64,000 nt of DNA from Magnetospira sp. QH-2. GTDB taxonomy: Bacteria > Pseudomonadota > Alphaproteobacteria > Rhodospirillales > Magnetospiraceae. Location: the NCBI RefSeq assembly GCF_000968135.1, contig NZ_FO538765.1, positions 310,001-374,000 of the forward strand. The letters are read 5' to 3'. A program made the position numbers and the translations under genes. This document shows positions 7,212 through 16,372 of this stretch, one piece after another. The notes under the pieces were generated by a model. It was not told the DNA's origin and ran no database searches. It saw only the letters and a list, made by a program, of their open reading frames with translations. Within the stretch, counting starts at the first letter, position 1. Each line of letters opens with the position of its first letter.

Positions 7212-8723
7212 TTATGGATCAAACTCCGTTGATCCATCGAACTGGCCGCCGCCCCGACGCCAGGCGGCATGGGACTGTAGGTCGTTGGGGTCGGCGGGCA
7301 GGCGCCCGGTCAAGCGCACAGGTTCGGCCAACAGGCATCCGGACACGGCATCCAGACCGTCGTCGCGGCCCTTGGTGGTCGGGCGCCATTCCCGCATCTC
7401 GGCGATGAAGGGCGTCGACCAGACCTGGCGATGCACCGACAGGTTACCCGCCGCCAGCACCGCATCGAAGGCATCGATGATGCGCATTTCCTTGTTGCGC
7501 TTGGAGGCCGCTTCGATGACCGCGCAGGCCAATCCCGCCTGGGTCAGTTCGCGCCGCAGCAAACCGGGCAGGAAGCGGCCCAATCCATTGGTTTCCAGGG
7601 TCACCGCGGGCAAATGATACTGTCGGGCGAAAGCCACCACCTTGCGGCATTGCTGGGTAGCCTCGTCGGTCTGGTCGAGAATGGTTGGGTCGTGCTGGAT
7701 GTATTCCAGGCCTTGCAGCCAGTACATGCCGTCTTCATCGGTGAACAGGCAGGCGATGACACTGCCATCGCCCTTGTCCGGTGAACCGTAGGCCGGATCC
7801 CACCAGCAGGAGGCCGAAACCAGGCGCTTGCCGTTGAGAGTCAGCAGGCTTTCGCCGTTGCCCTCGCCATAGACCAGGTCATGGTCATGGACCCGCAAGT
7901 GATCCGGGTCGAGCCGTCCGTCGGCCAGGTTGACCGGGCGCAGCATCATCTGGCTTTCGAACTTGTTCTTGCCGGTGCGACGGCGGATTCCGGCCACCCG
8001 CTCGGGCGGAAAGCGTTCCGGCCAGCGGCTGCGACCCTTGGAATCCAGTAACGGGATTTCCAGGCGCTTGAATCCGGTCAGATAGGGCTGGGTCTCGCCG
8101 GATTCCGGACGCACCTGATCGCCGTAGATGGTGTAGTAAGTATGGGGCGTGCCCACATAAAGCTGCAAGCCGCCAGGAACCAGCACATAGTCGATCTCGT
8201 CGAGGCGCTCGCGCAAGTCCAGGCGCTTGGGCGGCGTGTCACAGGTGTTGGGCACCTCCACATCGTCGCAGATCACCACGTCGGCGCGGGACCCGGTGAC
8301 ATTGGCCCCAATTCCTTTGGCCAGCATGGAAGGGTCGCGCAGTTCACCCGGTCGATTGACGGTAAATTGATCCGATGCCCATTGGTCGGCCCGCTTGGGC
8401 TTCAATCCCTTGGTCAGAGGGTGGCGTTCGAGGATCCGTTTGACGTTGCGCACCATCTTGCGGGCCAGGGCCAGGTCGGCGGCCAGCACCAGGATGCGAA
8501 GGTCCGGATCCCGCGACAGCATCCAGGCGCAAAAAAGGCCAACCAAAGTGGACTTGCCGGAGTTGCGAAAAGCCATGAGCAACAGTTCCCGGTCTCCGGC
8601 CCGCCAGCGGGCGGCCAGCCAGCGGGCCATGCGCACATGCAGCTTGGGCATCTCCATGCCTTGCAGCTTGGTCCAGATGAAGACAAACTCGGGGAAGTTG
8701 GCGGTTTGACGGGGCGGGCTCAT
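7212..8723 (-). CDS. terL: Phage terminase large subunit
   Basis: A 503-residue DNA-packaging motor of the podovirus-like module. The ATPase domain has a Walker A-like FRNSGKST near residue 51, and a Walker B region VVICDDVE near residue 147. The RNase H-like nuclease domain shows the Asp motifs WWDPAYGSPDKGDGS and GRDDGLDA. It would dock on the portal and translocate DNA into the head. The ATG at 8723 overlaps the upstream small gene by 4 bases (ATGA type), indicating coupling. The length is in the usual range for T7/SPP1-like large subunits and all catalytic motifs look intact, so packaging could still work. Confidence 0.9.
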   Translation of the reverse strand: MSPPRQTANFPEFVFIWTKLQGMEMPKLHVRMARWLAARWRAGDRELLLMAFRNSGKSTLVGLFCAWMLSRDPDLRILVLAADLALARKMVRNVKRILERHPLTKGLKPKRADQWASDQFTVNRPGELRDPSMLAKGIGANVTGSRADVVICDDVEVPNTCDTPPKRLDLRERLDEIDYVLVPGGLQLYVGTPHTYYTIYGDQVRPESGETQPYLTGFKRLEIPLLDSKGRSRWPERFPPERVAGIRRRTGKNKFESQMMLRPVNLADGRLDPDHLRVHDHDLVYGEGNGESLLTLNGKRLVSASCWWDPAYGSPDKGDGSVIACLFTDEDGMYWLQGLEYIQHDPTILDQTDEATQQCRKVVAFARQYHLPAVTLETNGLGRFLPGLLRRELTQAGLACAVIEAASKRNKEMRIIDAFDAVLAAGNLSVHRQVWSTPFIAEMREWRPTTKGRDDGLDAVSGCLLAEPVRLTGRLPADPNDLQSHAAWRRGGGQFDGSTEFDP

Positions 8724-9076
8724 GACAGGTCGTCCTCCTCGTCGTCGCCGTCGGCGAATTCGGCCAGCGCTGCTTGGGCATCGGCCAGCAGGCGGATGGT
8801 TTCGTCGGACTCATCGGTCCCGGCAGCGGGGACTTCTTCCTTGCCCGAGGCCCAGCGGGCCAGTTTGGCCAGCAGGTCCAGATGGGCCAAGGCCGACTTG
8901 CAGGCCGCATGATGGGCGGAGAATCCCTTGGCATCCTCGGGCGGGTCAAGAGCGGCAAAGGCTTGGTAGCTGATCGCCGCGTTCTCCATCAGCGGCGGCA
9001 GAAGGGAAGAAAGGCGGTCGCGGACCGTATCCAGGTCCGGCCCCTTGCGCCGACGAATTGTTGTTTTTCTAGCCAT
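8720..9076 (-). CDS. Putative terminase small subunit
   Basis: A 118-residue acidic protein with a basic start (MARKTTIRRRKGPDL), a helical middle and an Asp/Glu-rich end (FADGDDEEDDLS). The call rests on its position directly upstream of terL with a 4-base overlap, and on its size. I do not recognise a specific family motif. It could instead be an unrelated small head or packaging protein. Confidence 0.5.
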   Translation of the reverse strand: MARKTTIRRRKGPDLDTVRDRLSSLLPPLMENAAISYQAFAALDPPEDAKGFSAHHAACKSALAHLDLLAKLARWASGKEEVPAAGTDESDETIRLLADAQAALAEFADGDDEEDDLS

Positions 9077-9114
9077 GGTCTGATGCGGCCTCCTAGGTAG
9101 AGTGAGGAAAGAAA

Positions 9115-9149
9115 CGAAAACAGCGGCCCAGGACGGGGCCGCTGTTTTC
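9115..9149 (-). terminator. Bidirectional-type terminator
   Basis: The near-perfect inverted repeat GAAAACAGCGGCCC / GGGGCCGCTGTTTTC ends in T-rich arms on both strands. It lies between the gene ending at 9175 and the one starting at 9076. Confidence 0.75.
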
Positions 9150-9174
9150 GAGGGACGGTATAGTTAATTTAAGT

Positions 9175-9636
9175 CTAGTCAGGAGGCGTCTGTTCCGCCA
9201 GGATTTGCCGCAGTTCCGCCTTGCGGGCCCGCTTGGTTTCCAGGAACGGAGACAAGGTGAGGCTGGCGGCATCGGCCAGTTCCTCCACGTCCCGACGCAA
9301 GAAGCGATCCAGTTCGGCTAGCTCTTTTCGCGCTTCGGTCACCGGGTCCGCCGGGGGGACTGGTTTGGGTACCAGATCGTGAGACCGCACCACCCTGTGA
9401 CGGTCGCCGTCGAAAATATCGGTCAGGCCGTTCGAGACCTGATTTCGGGGTATGCGGGTCTCCTCGAAACGGGCAAAGCCAATGGCCGTCAACCTGTTAT
9501 CGGGCCAGCGCCGGAACACGTCCGACGGATGCTGGATGCCGTTGCGGTCGACCACGGGAAGGGGCCTTTTGAAAATACGTTTCACCGGAAGACCGAACGC
9601 CTGTTCGGCTTCCTGCCAAGTCAATTCACACCACAT
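9175..9636 (-). CDS. Hypothetical phage tail-region protein
   Basis: A 153-residue protein starting MWCELTWQEAEQAFGLP, with a predicted helical, charged C-terminal half (EARKELAELDRFLRRDVEEL). It lies between the LamG tail protein and the terminase genes in the same transcription direction. Small genes after a receptor-binding protein often code for tail-fibre assembly or accessory proteins, but I see no motif that decides this. The start codon overlaps the end of the short frame at 9626-9841. Confidence 0.5.
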   Translation of the reverse strand: MWCELTWQEAEQAFGLPVKRIFKRPLPVVDRNGIQHPSDVFRRWPDNRLTAIGFARFEETRIPRNQVSNGLTDIFDGDRHRVVRSHDLVPKPVPPADPVTEARKELAELDRFLRRDVEELADAASLTLSPFLETKRARKAELRQILAEQTPPD

Positions 9637-9841
9637 GTTTTACCTCGCTGTTCTGGGGGTGATGGATAATCCGCCGAACGGGTGCGCGGCGGAGGTTGTT
9701 GAGGTGATGATATGCCGGTTGCCATTGGTAGCCGCGTTGCCACGGACCCAACTGAAGCCTTTGGACAGTAGTGCCATCAGGTCGGCATATTTGGGGATTG
9801 GTCGGTTGGAACCGGCGGGTTGGCGAATGCCACGGTCGCAA
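9626..9841 (-). CDS. Possible small phage protein
   Basis: A 71-codon frame starting with TTG (MRPWHSPTRRFQPTN...) and ending in an overlap with the next start codon, a layout typical of coupled phage genes. It has no recognisable domain and is rich in Arg/His/Pro. It would fill the only gap in an otherwise tightly packed operon, but may be spurious. Confidence 0.3.
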   Translation of the reverse strand: MRPWHSPTRRFQPTNPQICRPDGTTVQRLQLGPWQRGYQWQPAYHHLNNLRRAPVRRIIHHPQNSEVKHVV

Positions 9842-9873
9842 CCCTTGCTGATCGCTAGACGACGGACCGTCGG

Positions 9874-12120
9874 TTATCGCGCTCTCGCATATTTAAAAGG
9901 AGTACCAAACGCAATAACGGCGTAAGTCTGGGAACCGTTTACTCCAGCAGCCGTAGACCGACACTTCATGCCTGTTGACAGCCAGTCTTTATCTTTTGTT
10001 AGGTCGTCTACCCCGGAAGTGAAACCATTACTGATATCGTTAAGCGTTCCAGCCACACCAAACTGCGATGAGTTCCAGTGCCCTTCTGCGGTTGCGTTAT
10101 CAATTGCGGCGATAAGCGTAAACTCAGGAGACAGACCTAAGTCACAAACAGTTCCATCGGCATTTGCATTGCCTTCGTAGGTACGGATAGCGGAAACGCC
10201 TTCGGTTTCCGCAATAACAAGCACATTGTAGGTGCCCGTAAACCCGCTATCATCGATATCGAAGCTGTTGGCTTGGACGTTCGTAATCGCGCCGCTGACT
10301 ATTTGATTAGCTGTGTTGCACCAGGAAATCAGTTTGCCGCTATCAACGGCGGGATGATAGCCAAGTAGTTCACCGCCACTTGCCTGTCTGAACAGGAAGA
10401 TAGCGCATTTATCTGTGCCGAGATTGTGGGTAACAGTAGCCTGTCCTGAACCATCAACCGCAACCGCAGCCCCGTAGGTTCCATAAGCAGCGTTTAACCG
10501 GATTGCCATGCCAAAATGGTTGGTGCCTGAGAGGGTACTGACCGCTTGGTAAGTCTCCGACGTGTAGAGCATCGTTTCGTTCGCTGAGTCAAAACTGAAC
10601 CTAAACTTTTCTGCGTTAGCAGAAGTATCCCTGTCAGCGAAAAACTCTACATATTCGTCGCTGCCCCAGCCGCTGCGGAGTGAGGCGATGGCACTTTCGA
10701 TATTGGTATGTGTGCCGACGGACTGCACGAACAGGCCTGAGACATCAGCGACAGCAGGCGCAGGAAAGTTGCCTGTGCCGACACTGGAATACCCAGTAGG
10801 GATGGCTCCCGTAAAGTCGTCCTCAGTTCGGATATTCCAACCTGTAGACGCGTTGCCATGATTTCCGAAAATGGCAACCCATCCGGCATAATCCTGTCCC
10901 GTGAAAGCAGCACCGGTCTTGGAGGCTCCACTGGTGGGGTCGCCGGAGTTCTGCCATGTACCGTTTTTGGCGAAATAGATGGCTTGATTGTCGCAATCAA
11001 CGGCGACGCCGATAACATCCGTGTTCGCGTAGCCGGTACCATAGGCAGAGGACGTGCCTGCAGTGTCGATCTTGTTGCCGTCACTCTGCTTATACAGATG
11101 ACAATTGGTGAAGGTACCTACTGTCAGTTTCCAGATACCAGATTGGCCGACGCCTATGAAACTATTAGTACCAACAGCTTCGGCCTCGAAGTACCATTTA
11201 CCGGTGACAGGGAGACCTATTGATCCCCCAACTGCGCAGTTGTTACCCCCATCCGCCCGCATGGTGAGATTGCCGCCTGAGAGTAAGTTGGCGGAAGCAG
11301 GACCGTTGCCATCCGTCTGATCGAGGTAATTGCCGGTGCAGGTATTGTTCGTAGGAGTGTCGGCCACTTGGATGGGGGAGCCAACTTCGATCCAGTCGTT
11401 GGTATTCCCGCTTTCATCATCTCCCAAGTTGGGGCTGGCGTCGGCGAAATCCAGATAGAAGCCCCGAGCGCCCCAGGTAATGCCGGAGAGGTTGATCGGT
11501 TCCCAAGAACCTGATGTGTCATTATACTGACCGAAATCAGTAGCCAAATACGCGGAGCCGTCCACGAAAGCCACTTGGGCAAGGTAGCCATGAAAATAGT
11601 TGCTGCTCGACCAGCGGCCTACATAACTAGGCTCAACCGTGTCCACGTTCCAGCTTGTGCTGGCCACCCCCGTATGCAAAGTAGGGGTTGTGTTCCAATC
11701 GGTAATACGGTCGCCGTTGATCCAGATCTTGACACGATCCGCTGACGCTTCACCAGTATCGACGGTCACAACCAAGTGATACCAAGCCGAAACATCCCGC
11801 AGGACGGCATTGGTGGTGTAGCTGCACACCGGGGTCCCGCCAACTTGGAGGTACAAATCGATCCGGTTGCCAGAGCGATCAATATAAAAACGGTTGTTGG
11901 CATCTTTGTAATGACCAAACAGAGTCGCGTTTACGTCTATATCACATGGCTTGAACCAGATGCTGAAAGTCATGACTGTGCCGCTACCCGCGCTGCCGAA
12001 TACCTTCGAAAACGCGGCTGCACCATTGAGCAAGCAGCCGTTATCCACGGGATAGGATACTGAGGCGCTGCCGCCGGAGTCTCCTCCGGCCAGCAGAATG
12101 TTTCGTTTGATGATGCTCAT
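9874..12120 (-). CDS. Phage tail protein with LamG/concanavalin A-like domain
   Basis: A 748-residue protein. Residues about 35-210 form a LamG-type beta-sandwich (TVMTFSIWFKPCDI, WYHLVVTVDTGE, VKIWINGDRI, YVGRWSSSNYFHGYLAQVAF). A SPRY-like region (GKWYFEAEAVG, YKQSDGNKIDTAG) follows, then a repetitive beta-rich C-terminus. Such proteins act at the tail tip as sugar or surface binders. The ATG overlaps the tail-fibre stop by 4 bases, so the two are probably co-translated and assemble together. GC content appears lower than in the flanking structural genes, which fits a separately acquired host-range module. Confidence 0.75.
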   Translation of the reverse strand: MSIIKRNILLAGGDSGGSASVSYPVDNGCLLNGAAAFSKVFGSAGSGTVMTFSIWFKPCDIDVNATLFGHYKDANNRFYIDRSGNRIDLYLQVGGTPVCSYTTNAVLRDVSAWYHLVVTVDTGEASADRVKIWINGDRITDWNTTPTLHTGVASTSWNVDTVEPSYVGRWSSSNYFHGYLAQVAFVDGSAYLATDFGQYNDTSGSWEPINLSGITWGARGFYLDFADASPNLGDDESGNTNDWIEVGSPIQVADTPTNNTCTGNYLDQTDGNGPASANLLSGGNLTMRADGGNNCAVGGSIGLPVTGKWYFEAEAVGTNSFIGVGQSGIWKLTVGTFTNCHLYKQSDGNKIDTAGTSSAYGTGYANTDVIGVAVDCDNQAIYFAKNGTWQNSGDPTSGASKTGAAFTGQDYAGWVAIFGNHGNASTGWNIRTEDDFTGAIPTGYSSVGTGNFPAPAVADVSGLFVQSVGTHTNIESAIASLRSGWGSDEYVEFFADRDTSANAEKFRFSFDSANETMLYTSETYQAVSTLSGTNHFGMAIRLNAAYGTYGAAVAVDGSGQATVTHNLGTDKCAIFLFRQASGGELLGYHPAVDSGKLISWCNTANQIVSGAITNVQANSFDIDDSGFTGTYNVLVIAETEGVSAIRTYEGNANADGTVCDLGLSPEFTLIAAIDNATAEGHWNSSQFGVAGTLNDISNGFTSGVDDLTKDKDWLSTGMKCRSTAAGVNGSQTYAVIAFGTPFKYARAR

Positions 12121-13076
12121 GCTTGAGTCCTTACGTCTTGGGTCAGTTGTGCGTGGACGTCTCCATCGGCCCGGACGATATAGTCGAGCCGGTCCACGGC
12201 GCCGCTGGTGGCGGAAAGGCTAGGTGCCGCGCCACCGGGAAACTTCCAGGCAGTGCCAAAGGACAAGGTGCCGCCGGTGGTACCCTGTTCGATGAAGATC
12301 GATCCCGATTGACCGGGGGCCAGGGGCTCGGGGCCCGCGTCGCCCGTATTAATGGGATCGGCCAGGGTGGACACCGCGTCCACGGTGAAAGAGAAGTCCT
12401 GGGCCGTGGCGAATTCCGGCGTGAACACATCGGCCACGGCGGTCAGCGATGCCAAGGTCGAGCGCTGGGGGGCAGTCCAGGTCTGAGCGGTGCCGAGCTT
12501 GGCGGCATCGGACAATTCCAGCAGCGTTCGCCCGTCTTCCGCCGTGGTCACATATAGCGCAGGCTCGCCGGAAGGCTGGAAGACGAAGGCGGAGGCATCG
12601 AAATTGGTCAGGTGACTGGCGTCTCCATTCCAACCGATCAGGCTGTTGGAGGCCGGATCGGGCAGCGTGAGTTCGACGTCGCCAGCATAGGTGACTGGCA
12701 ATCCCACCAGCCGCGTAGCAGCCTCATTGACCTGCTGTACCATGGCTACAAGGCGATCCAGTTCATCATTGAAGGTTTGTGAGCGGATGCCCTGGCCTTC
12801 CTGGAAATCGGTGGTGCGTTCCAAGGGGATCTTACGAACAATGACCACGCTTTCACCACCGGCCATCGCCTCGGTAAAGATCACGCTGCCACCAGCGGTC
12901 TCACCGGCACCCGTTACGGTATAGTCAACGCTTAGGTTCTTTTCCTCTCCGTCGACGAAGACTTCTAGGTCCCCATCGGAAAAGAATTGGAACTCAAATG
13001 GGAAGTCGACTTGACCATCAACCGCGTGCAAGTGTTTACGGGGCGAGTAGTCATTTATTTTAATATGTTCAGTCAT
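12117..13076 (-). CDS. T7-type tail fibre protein
   Basis: A 319-residue protein. The N-terminal about 130 residues match the tail-attachment domain of T7 gp17-like fibres: FPFEFQFFSDGDLEVFVDG, then DYTVTGAGE, GGSVIFTEAMAGGE and VIVRKIPLERTTDFQEG, followed by the helical FNDELDRLVAMVQQV. The remainder is a beta-rich shaft. It would attach to the tail-tube proteins encoded upstream and carry the receptor-binding protein encoded just downstream. The short C-terminus suggests that host recognition is shared with the LamG protein. Confidence 0.85.
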   Translation of the reverse strand: MTEHIKINDYSPRKHLHAVDGQVDFPFEFQFFSDGDLEVFVDGEEKNLSVDYTVTGAGETAGGSVIFTEAMAGGESVVIVRKIPLERTTDFQEGQGIRSQTFNDELDRLVAMVQQVNEAATRLVGLPVTYAGDVELTLPDPASNSLIGWNGDASHLTNFDASAFVFQPSGEPALYVTTAEDGRTLLELSDAAKLGTAQTWTAPQRSTLASLTAVADVFTPEFATAQDFSFTVDAVSTLADPINTGDAGPEPLAPGQSGSIFIEQGTTGGTLSFGTAWKFPGGAAPSLSATSGAVDRLDYIVRADGDVHAQLTQDVRTQA

Positions 13077-13079
13077 TGT

Positions 13080-13544
13080 TTACTGCTCCAGTTTTGCTTT
13101 TGCATTGTAGTCATCCAAGACGTTTTTTGCTTTGAATGCCGTGCCAACGGCAAATCGCGCGATGTCCAGCGGATTGGTCTTGGCGGAATCCAAGAGGTTT
13201 CTAGTGCGGATGTTGATGTCTTCGACGGCATGCTGAGTCATGTCCCAGCTATCTCGGGATTCCTGGGCCGCTTCCTTTTCCATGCCTTGCACCAACGCCG
13301 CCGCCGATCCACCGGCAGCGGAGAGGCCGCTGGCGCCGAAGCGAGCTCTTGCAGAGGCCTGATCCTTGCGCAGCTTTTCCTGGCGTTTGCGGTCCTCAAT
13401 GGCCTGTTTTTGGTATATCTGCTGCAGTTCGCGGTTGGCAGCGGCCTGTTGTTGCGCGGCGGCGGCCTTTTTCTGTTGTTGCTGTTGCGCCATGGAGGCC
13501 GCGGACATCGTGGTTTTAATTATCAGTGGGACAAATTCTCCCAT
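13080..13544 (-). CDS. Putative internal virion protein (gp14-like position)
   Basis: A 154-residue protein from ATG 13544 (MGEFVPLIIKTTMSAASM), preceded by RBS aggagat. A Gln/Ala/Lys-rich coiled segment (QQQQQKKAAAAQQQAAANRE) is followed by GASGLSAAGGSAAALVQGM and an amphipathic end. The position between tail tube B and the tail fibre, and the Ala/Gly-rich helix, are like small internal ejection proteins of T7-like phages. The larger internal core proteins gp15/gp16 have no counterpart here. Confidence 0.55.
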   Translation of the reverse strand: MGEFVPLIIKTTMSAASMAQQQQQKKAAAAQQQAAANRELQQIYQKQAIEDRKRQEKLRKDQASARARFGASGLSAAGGSAAALVQGMEKEAAQESRDSWDMTQHAVEDINIRTRNLLDSAKTNPLDIARFAVGTAFKAKNVLDDYNAKAKLEQ

Positions 13545-13573
13545 GGAGATCTCCTGTTCGTTTGGGGTTAGAA

Positions 13574-15520
13574 TCACCCGTTCACGGCCATTTCGGCGAC
13601 CACCGAAAGCAGCGTGAAGGGCAGCGGGGCATCGCTTTCGATGCGCCATAGAGATTCCGTGTCACCGTCTTTCCAGCCGAAGGCACGAATGGTCTTGTCG
13701 CCGGTAAAGGGCTCCCACGCGGTGTCGAAGGCCGCCGCGCCGAAACGCTGGAATGGCACTTCCACCAGGCCCCGCCCCACGTCGAGGCGCAGGGAAAGGG
13801 TGTCTTGCAGCCGGAAGGTGGCGCTGATCAACCGCACCCGGCCCCCCTGGCCGCCGGAGCCCGCCACGGCCAGACTTGGCGGGAGGGGTTCGACGATATG
13901 GGTATAGGGCAGTCCGACCTCCACCTCCGAGGCGGCATAGTCGAGGGTGATCGCGCCGTTGCTGACAGTCACGCTATCGCGCGGCGCACCGTCGGCCACC
14001 ACCTTGACGTCTCTGCCTTCCAGGTGGTCGAGACCGGTCCAGGTGGTTTTAGGCGTGGTGTCGGCGCCGGTTAGTGCGCCATCGAGCGACAAGGTGTCGT
14101 CGAAATACTCGATGGTTCGAATACCGTTGCGGTTCACCGCCACGTAGGTACGCTCTCCGGCCACCGCCACGGATTCAAACAATCCATCCGTGGATTGCCG
14201 AGACCAGGCAGTGACTTCCTGGGTGCGATACAAAGTCAGGCTGACCAATCCACCGTCCTCTTGCACAAAATGCAGAATACGGGATTGCTGATCGAAATCC
14301 TGGTCTGTGGTCTTGCCCATAATGTGATGGGCCAACATGGCCAGGTCCGAAGACTGATAGGCCTGCTCCACATCGGTGAACAAATACTCGTGAACCCCGG
14401 GACCACCGCGCGGGATAAAGAGGGTTGCGCCATCAACATCACGCGGAGGGACCGTCCGGTCCACCGGCGAGCCGATCCGGGTCTGGCGGTTGAGTTGCAC
14501 GTTCTCCGGGGTCAGAGGATAGCCGGTGACCATCCATTCGGCACCCGAAGTAAAGACCTGTAGATGGCGACCGGAAAATACCGCCCGGATGGCATTGACC
14601 TGATCAGACAGGATGGCGAACTCAATACTTTCGTCGTCCAGGCCCTCACCCAGGTCAAAGTTGAACAGATCGGCAGACTTGGACATCCACAACCGGTTGG
14701 GCAGGTCCCGGGATCCACCAATGACCAGTCGATCCTGATGGAAACAACAGGAAACGGGCCAACCATGATTGATGGAAAAGGCTTGCTCCTCCCAATCCTT
14801 GTTGGCCTGGGTATCGACCAGCGCTTCCTTCACCGTTGCCGAAACAACAGTGGCGGAAGTGAAAGTCGTGATCTCCAGTTCCTTGTTGGCGATGCGCAGC
14901 CGCTGCCCCACATGGTCGGCGGTGAAAACATCCGCCGAGGCACTGACGGTCACGGTGCTGTCCTTGGCGGTTCCGCTCGGTGTCACCGTGACCTCGTCGT
15001 CGGCGAACTTGTGGAATGGCTGCTGGAGACGATTGTATTTCTTGTCGTCGTCCTCTTCGTCCAGATAGGTCCATTCGGTGATGGTCCAATCCTCATCGGA
15101 GGTGCGGGTGATTTTCTGCGGCGCGACGTCCGGGTGCACCACGAGCAAGGTATCGGCACTCTGGGTCCAGTTGATCTGCGCCAGTTGTTCCTCGGTCCAG
15201 GGCATGGTCACCGCCAGCGGAGACCCATCGTCCAGAACCTTGGCACCATCCTTGAAGACGGTCATGGTCTGGTCGGTGAAATGCAGCAGATAGACCTGTT
15301 CGGTGTTGAATTCGAACGGCACCAGACGGCCTTTGCCCAGGGCGCTGTCCACATGGCGCAATCCCGGCCGACGGGTCAGACCGCCAGTGGGGAAAATGAA
15401 CACATTGCGCAAGGTCTTGGCGCCATTTTCGAAGGATCGCAGGTCGCCGCGACCTAACAGCCGGGGCGAAACCTCGCCAGCGGCGAAGCTGGTCTTGGTC
15501 GCTTTCATGTTGGACATCAC
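13574..15520 (-). CDS. Tail tubular protein B (T7 gp12-like)
   Basis: A 648-residue beta-rich protein. The start matches the family well: KTSFAAGEVSPRLLGRGDL, then NGAKTLRNVFIFPTGGLTRR and LVPFEFNTEQVYLLHFTD. This is the nozzle/lower tail-tube protein that seals the podovirus tail and anchors fibres. It overlaps the tail tube A stop by 4 bases. Length and motifs look complete, so the tail should be able to form. Confidence 0.88.
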   Translation of the reverse strand: MMSNMKATKTSFAAGEVSPRLLGRGDLRSFENGAKTLRNVFIFPTGGLTRRPGLRHVDSALGKGRLVPFEFNTEQVYLLHFTDQTMTVFKDGAKVLDDGSPLAVTMPWTEEQLAQINWTQSADTLLVVHPDVAPQKITRTSDEDWTITEWTYLDEEDDDKKYNRLQQPFHKFADDEVTVTPSGTAKDSTVTVSASADVFTADHVGQRLRIANKELEITTFTSATVVSATVKEALVDTQANKDWEEQAFSINHGWPVSCCFHQDRLVIGGSRDLPNRLWMSKSADLFNFDLGEGLDDESIEFAILSDQVNAIRAVFSGRHLQVFTSGAEWMVTGYPLTPENVQLNRQTRIGSPVDRTVPPRDVDGATLFIPRGGPGVHEYLFTDVEQAYQSSDLAMLAHHIMGKTTDQDFDQQSRILHFVQEDGGLVSLTLYRTQEVTAWSRQSTDGLFESVAVAGERTYVAVNRNGIRTIEYFDDTLSLDGALTGADTTPKTTWTGLDHLEGRDVKVVADGAPRDSVTVSNGAITLDYAASEVEVGLPYTHIVEPLPPSLAVAGSGGQGGRVRLISATFRLQDTLSLRLDVGRGLVEVPFQRFGAAAFDTAWEPFTGDKTIRAFGWKDGDTESLWRIESDAPLPFTLLSVVAEMAVNG

Positions 15521-16086
15521 GAACGCACTCCGATCAGGGTGTAGTCATCGAAGGTCTGCGGCGTGTCTTGCTGAGCATCGATGTTCTTCGCCTCATGGAA
15601 GGACTTTTCCGAAAGCGCCATCAGCTTGTCCGCCCGCGAGGTGCTTTCGGTGATGGGGATGCAGAATTCGGCCGCGAGCCGGGCAATCAGCGCCTGATCG
15701 AAGAATGGGGGAAAGCCGGATTCATCGGGCCGGAAAATATAGGTCAGAATGACTTGATCGACATCGCAATGCAGACGGTGCTCGGCGATGCGATAGATCA
15801 TCCCGCGGCCAGATCCATCGGCTCCGGCCGACAGGGCACGCAGGAAATCGTTGGGCAGCTGATAGGCATAGGTGTAGTCGGCCACCGGCACGGCTGACAA
15901 GCGAGCCAGCTCCGTCTGGCCAGTAGCAAAGCTCCATGGGTAGGCTGAAACGAGCGCGTCTCGGGTGGAGGGATAGAGGTTGGCGGCAACCTCCGCCTCT
16001 GCGGTTCCTTCGTCAAAGGATGCGATGGATCGAGCCCCGATTTTCAACAGGGCGCGGGAACACAGGGCTATGGCTGAAAGGGCCAT
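15517..16086 (-). CDS. Tail tubular protein A (T7 gp11-like)
   Basis: A 189-residue protein from ATG 16086 (MALSAIALCSRALLKIG), with RBS aaaggag eight bases upstream; the longer frame to 16164 lacks an RBS and covers the upstream terminator. Family hallmarks are ATLYPSTRDALVSAYPW-like sequence (NLYPSTRDALVSAYPWSFA), YAYQLPNDFLR and YIFRPDESGFPPFFDQAL. It forms the adaptor ring between portal and tail nozzle. In standard phages of this type it follows the capsid gene; here the toxin cassette at 16.2-20.8 kb separates them. Confidence 0.88.
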   Translation of the reverse strand: MALSAIALCSRALLKIGARSIASFDEGTAEAEVAANLYPSTRDALVSAYPWSFATGQTELARLSAVPVADYTYAYQLPNDFLRALSAGADGSGRGMIYRIAEHRLHCDVDQVILTYIFRPDESGFPPFFDQALIARLAAEFCIPITESTSRADKLMALSEKSFHEAKNIDAQQDTPQTFDDYTLIGVRS

Positions 16087-16116
16087 GGGATTCTCCTTTT
16101 CTCTGGTTGGGGGTCG

Positions 16117-16146
16117 GCACGAAAAAAAGGCACCCCGAAAGGTGCC
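16117..16146 (-). terminator. Rho-independent terminator upstream of tail tube A
   Basis: On the minus strand: AGGCACC / GGGTGCCT stem with a short loop and seven T residues, ending about 30 bases before the tail tube A RBS. Confidence 0.75.
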
Positions 16147-16203
16147 TGGAACCATATTAACCATATGGCAGTTAATCTTTATTTATATCAACAAAACAAT
16201 AGG

Positions 16204-16350
16204 TTATAATATTTTGCATATATGTCCAAGGCCTTTGGAGTCTTCCGCCGCAGGCTTCACTTTCGAGCGATCAAGGATCGCCGGATCGACTACCGGGACG
16301 TCGTCGAGGCTCGGGGCGGGCATTGGCCCGGGCGGCCTTGTGCCGGGCCC
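16204..16350 (-). pseudogene. Remnant of a P-family stalk
   Basis: The minus-strand frame reads PSLDDVPVVDPAILDRSKV. It resembles the stalk of the toxin at 18461-20785 (PAIIDPAALDG) and the start of the displaced frame at 5211 (IDPASLDRS). It is cut on its 5' side by the start of the Sel1 gene S3. It marks an earlier P gene at this site and shows a shared stalk/toxin junction. Confidence 0.4.
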
Positions 16351-16372
16351 GGATCGGTGCCACACTCCTCTC

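Noticed and set aside
14564-15457. 297-codon plus-strand frame opposite tail tube B
   Set aside because: Antisense to a clear family member; no domain or RBS.
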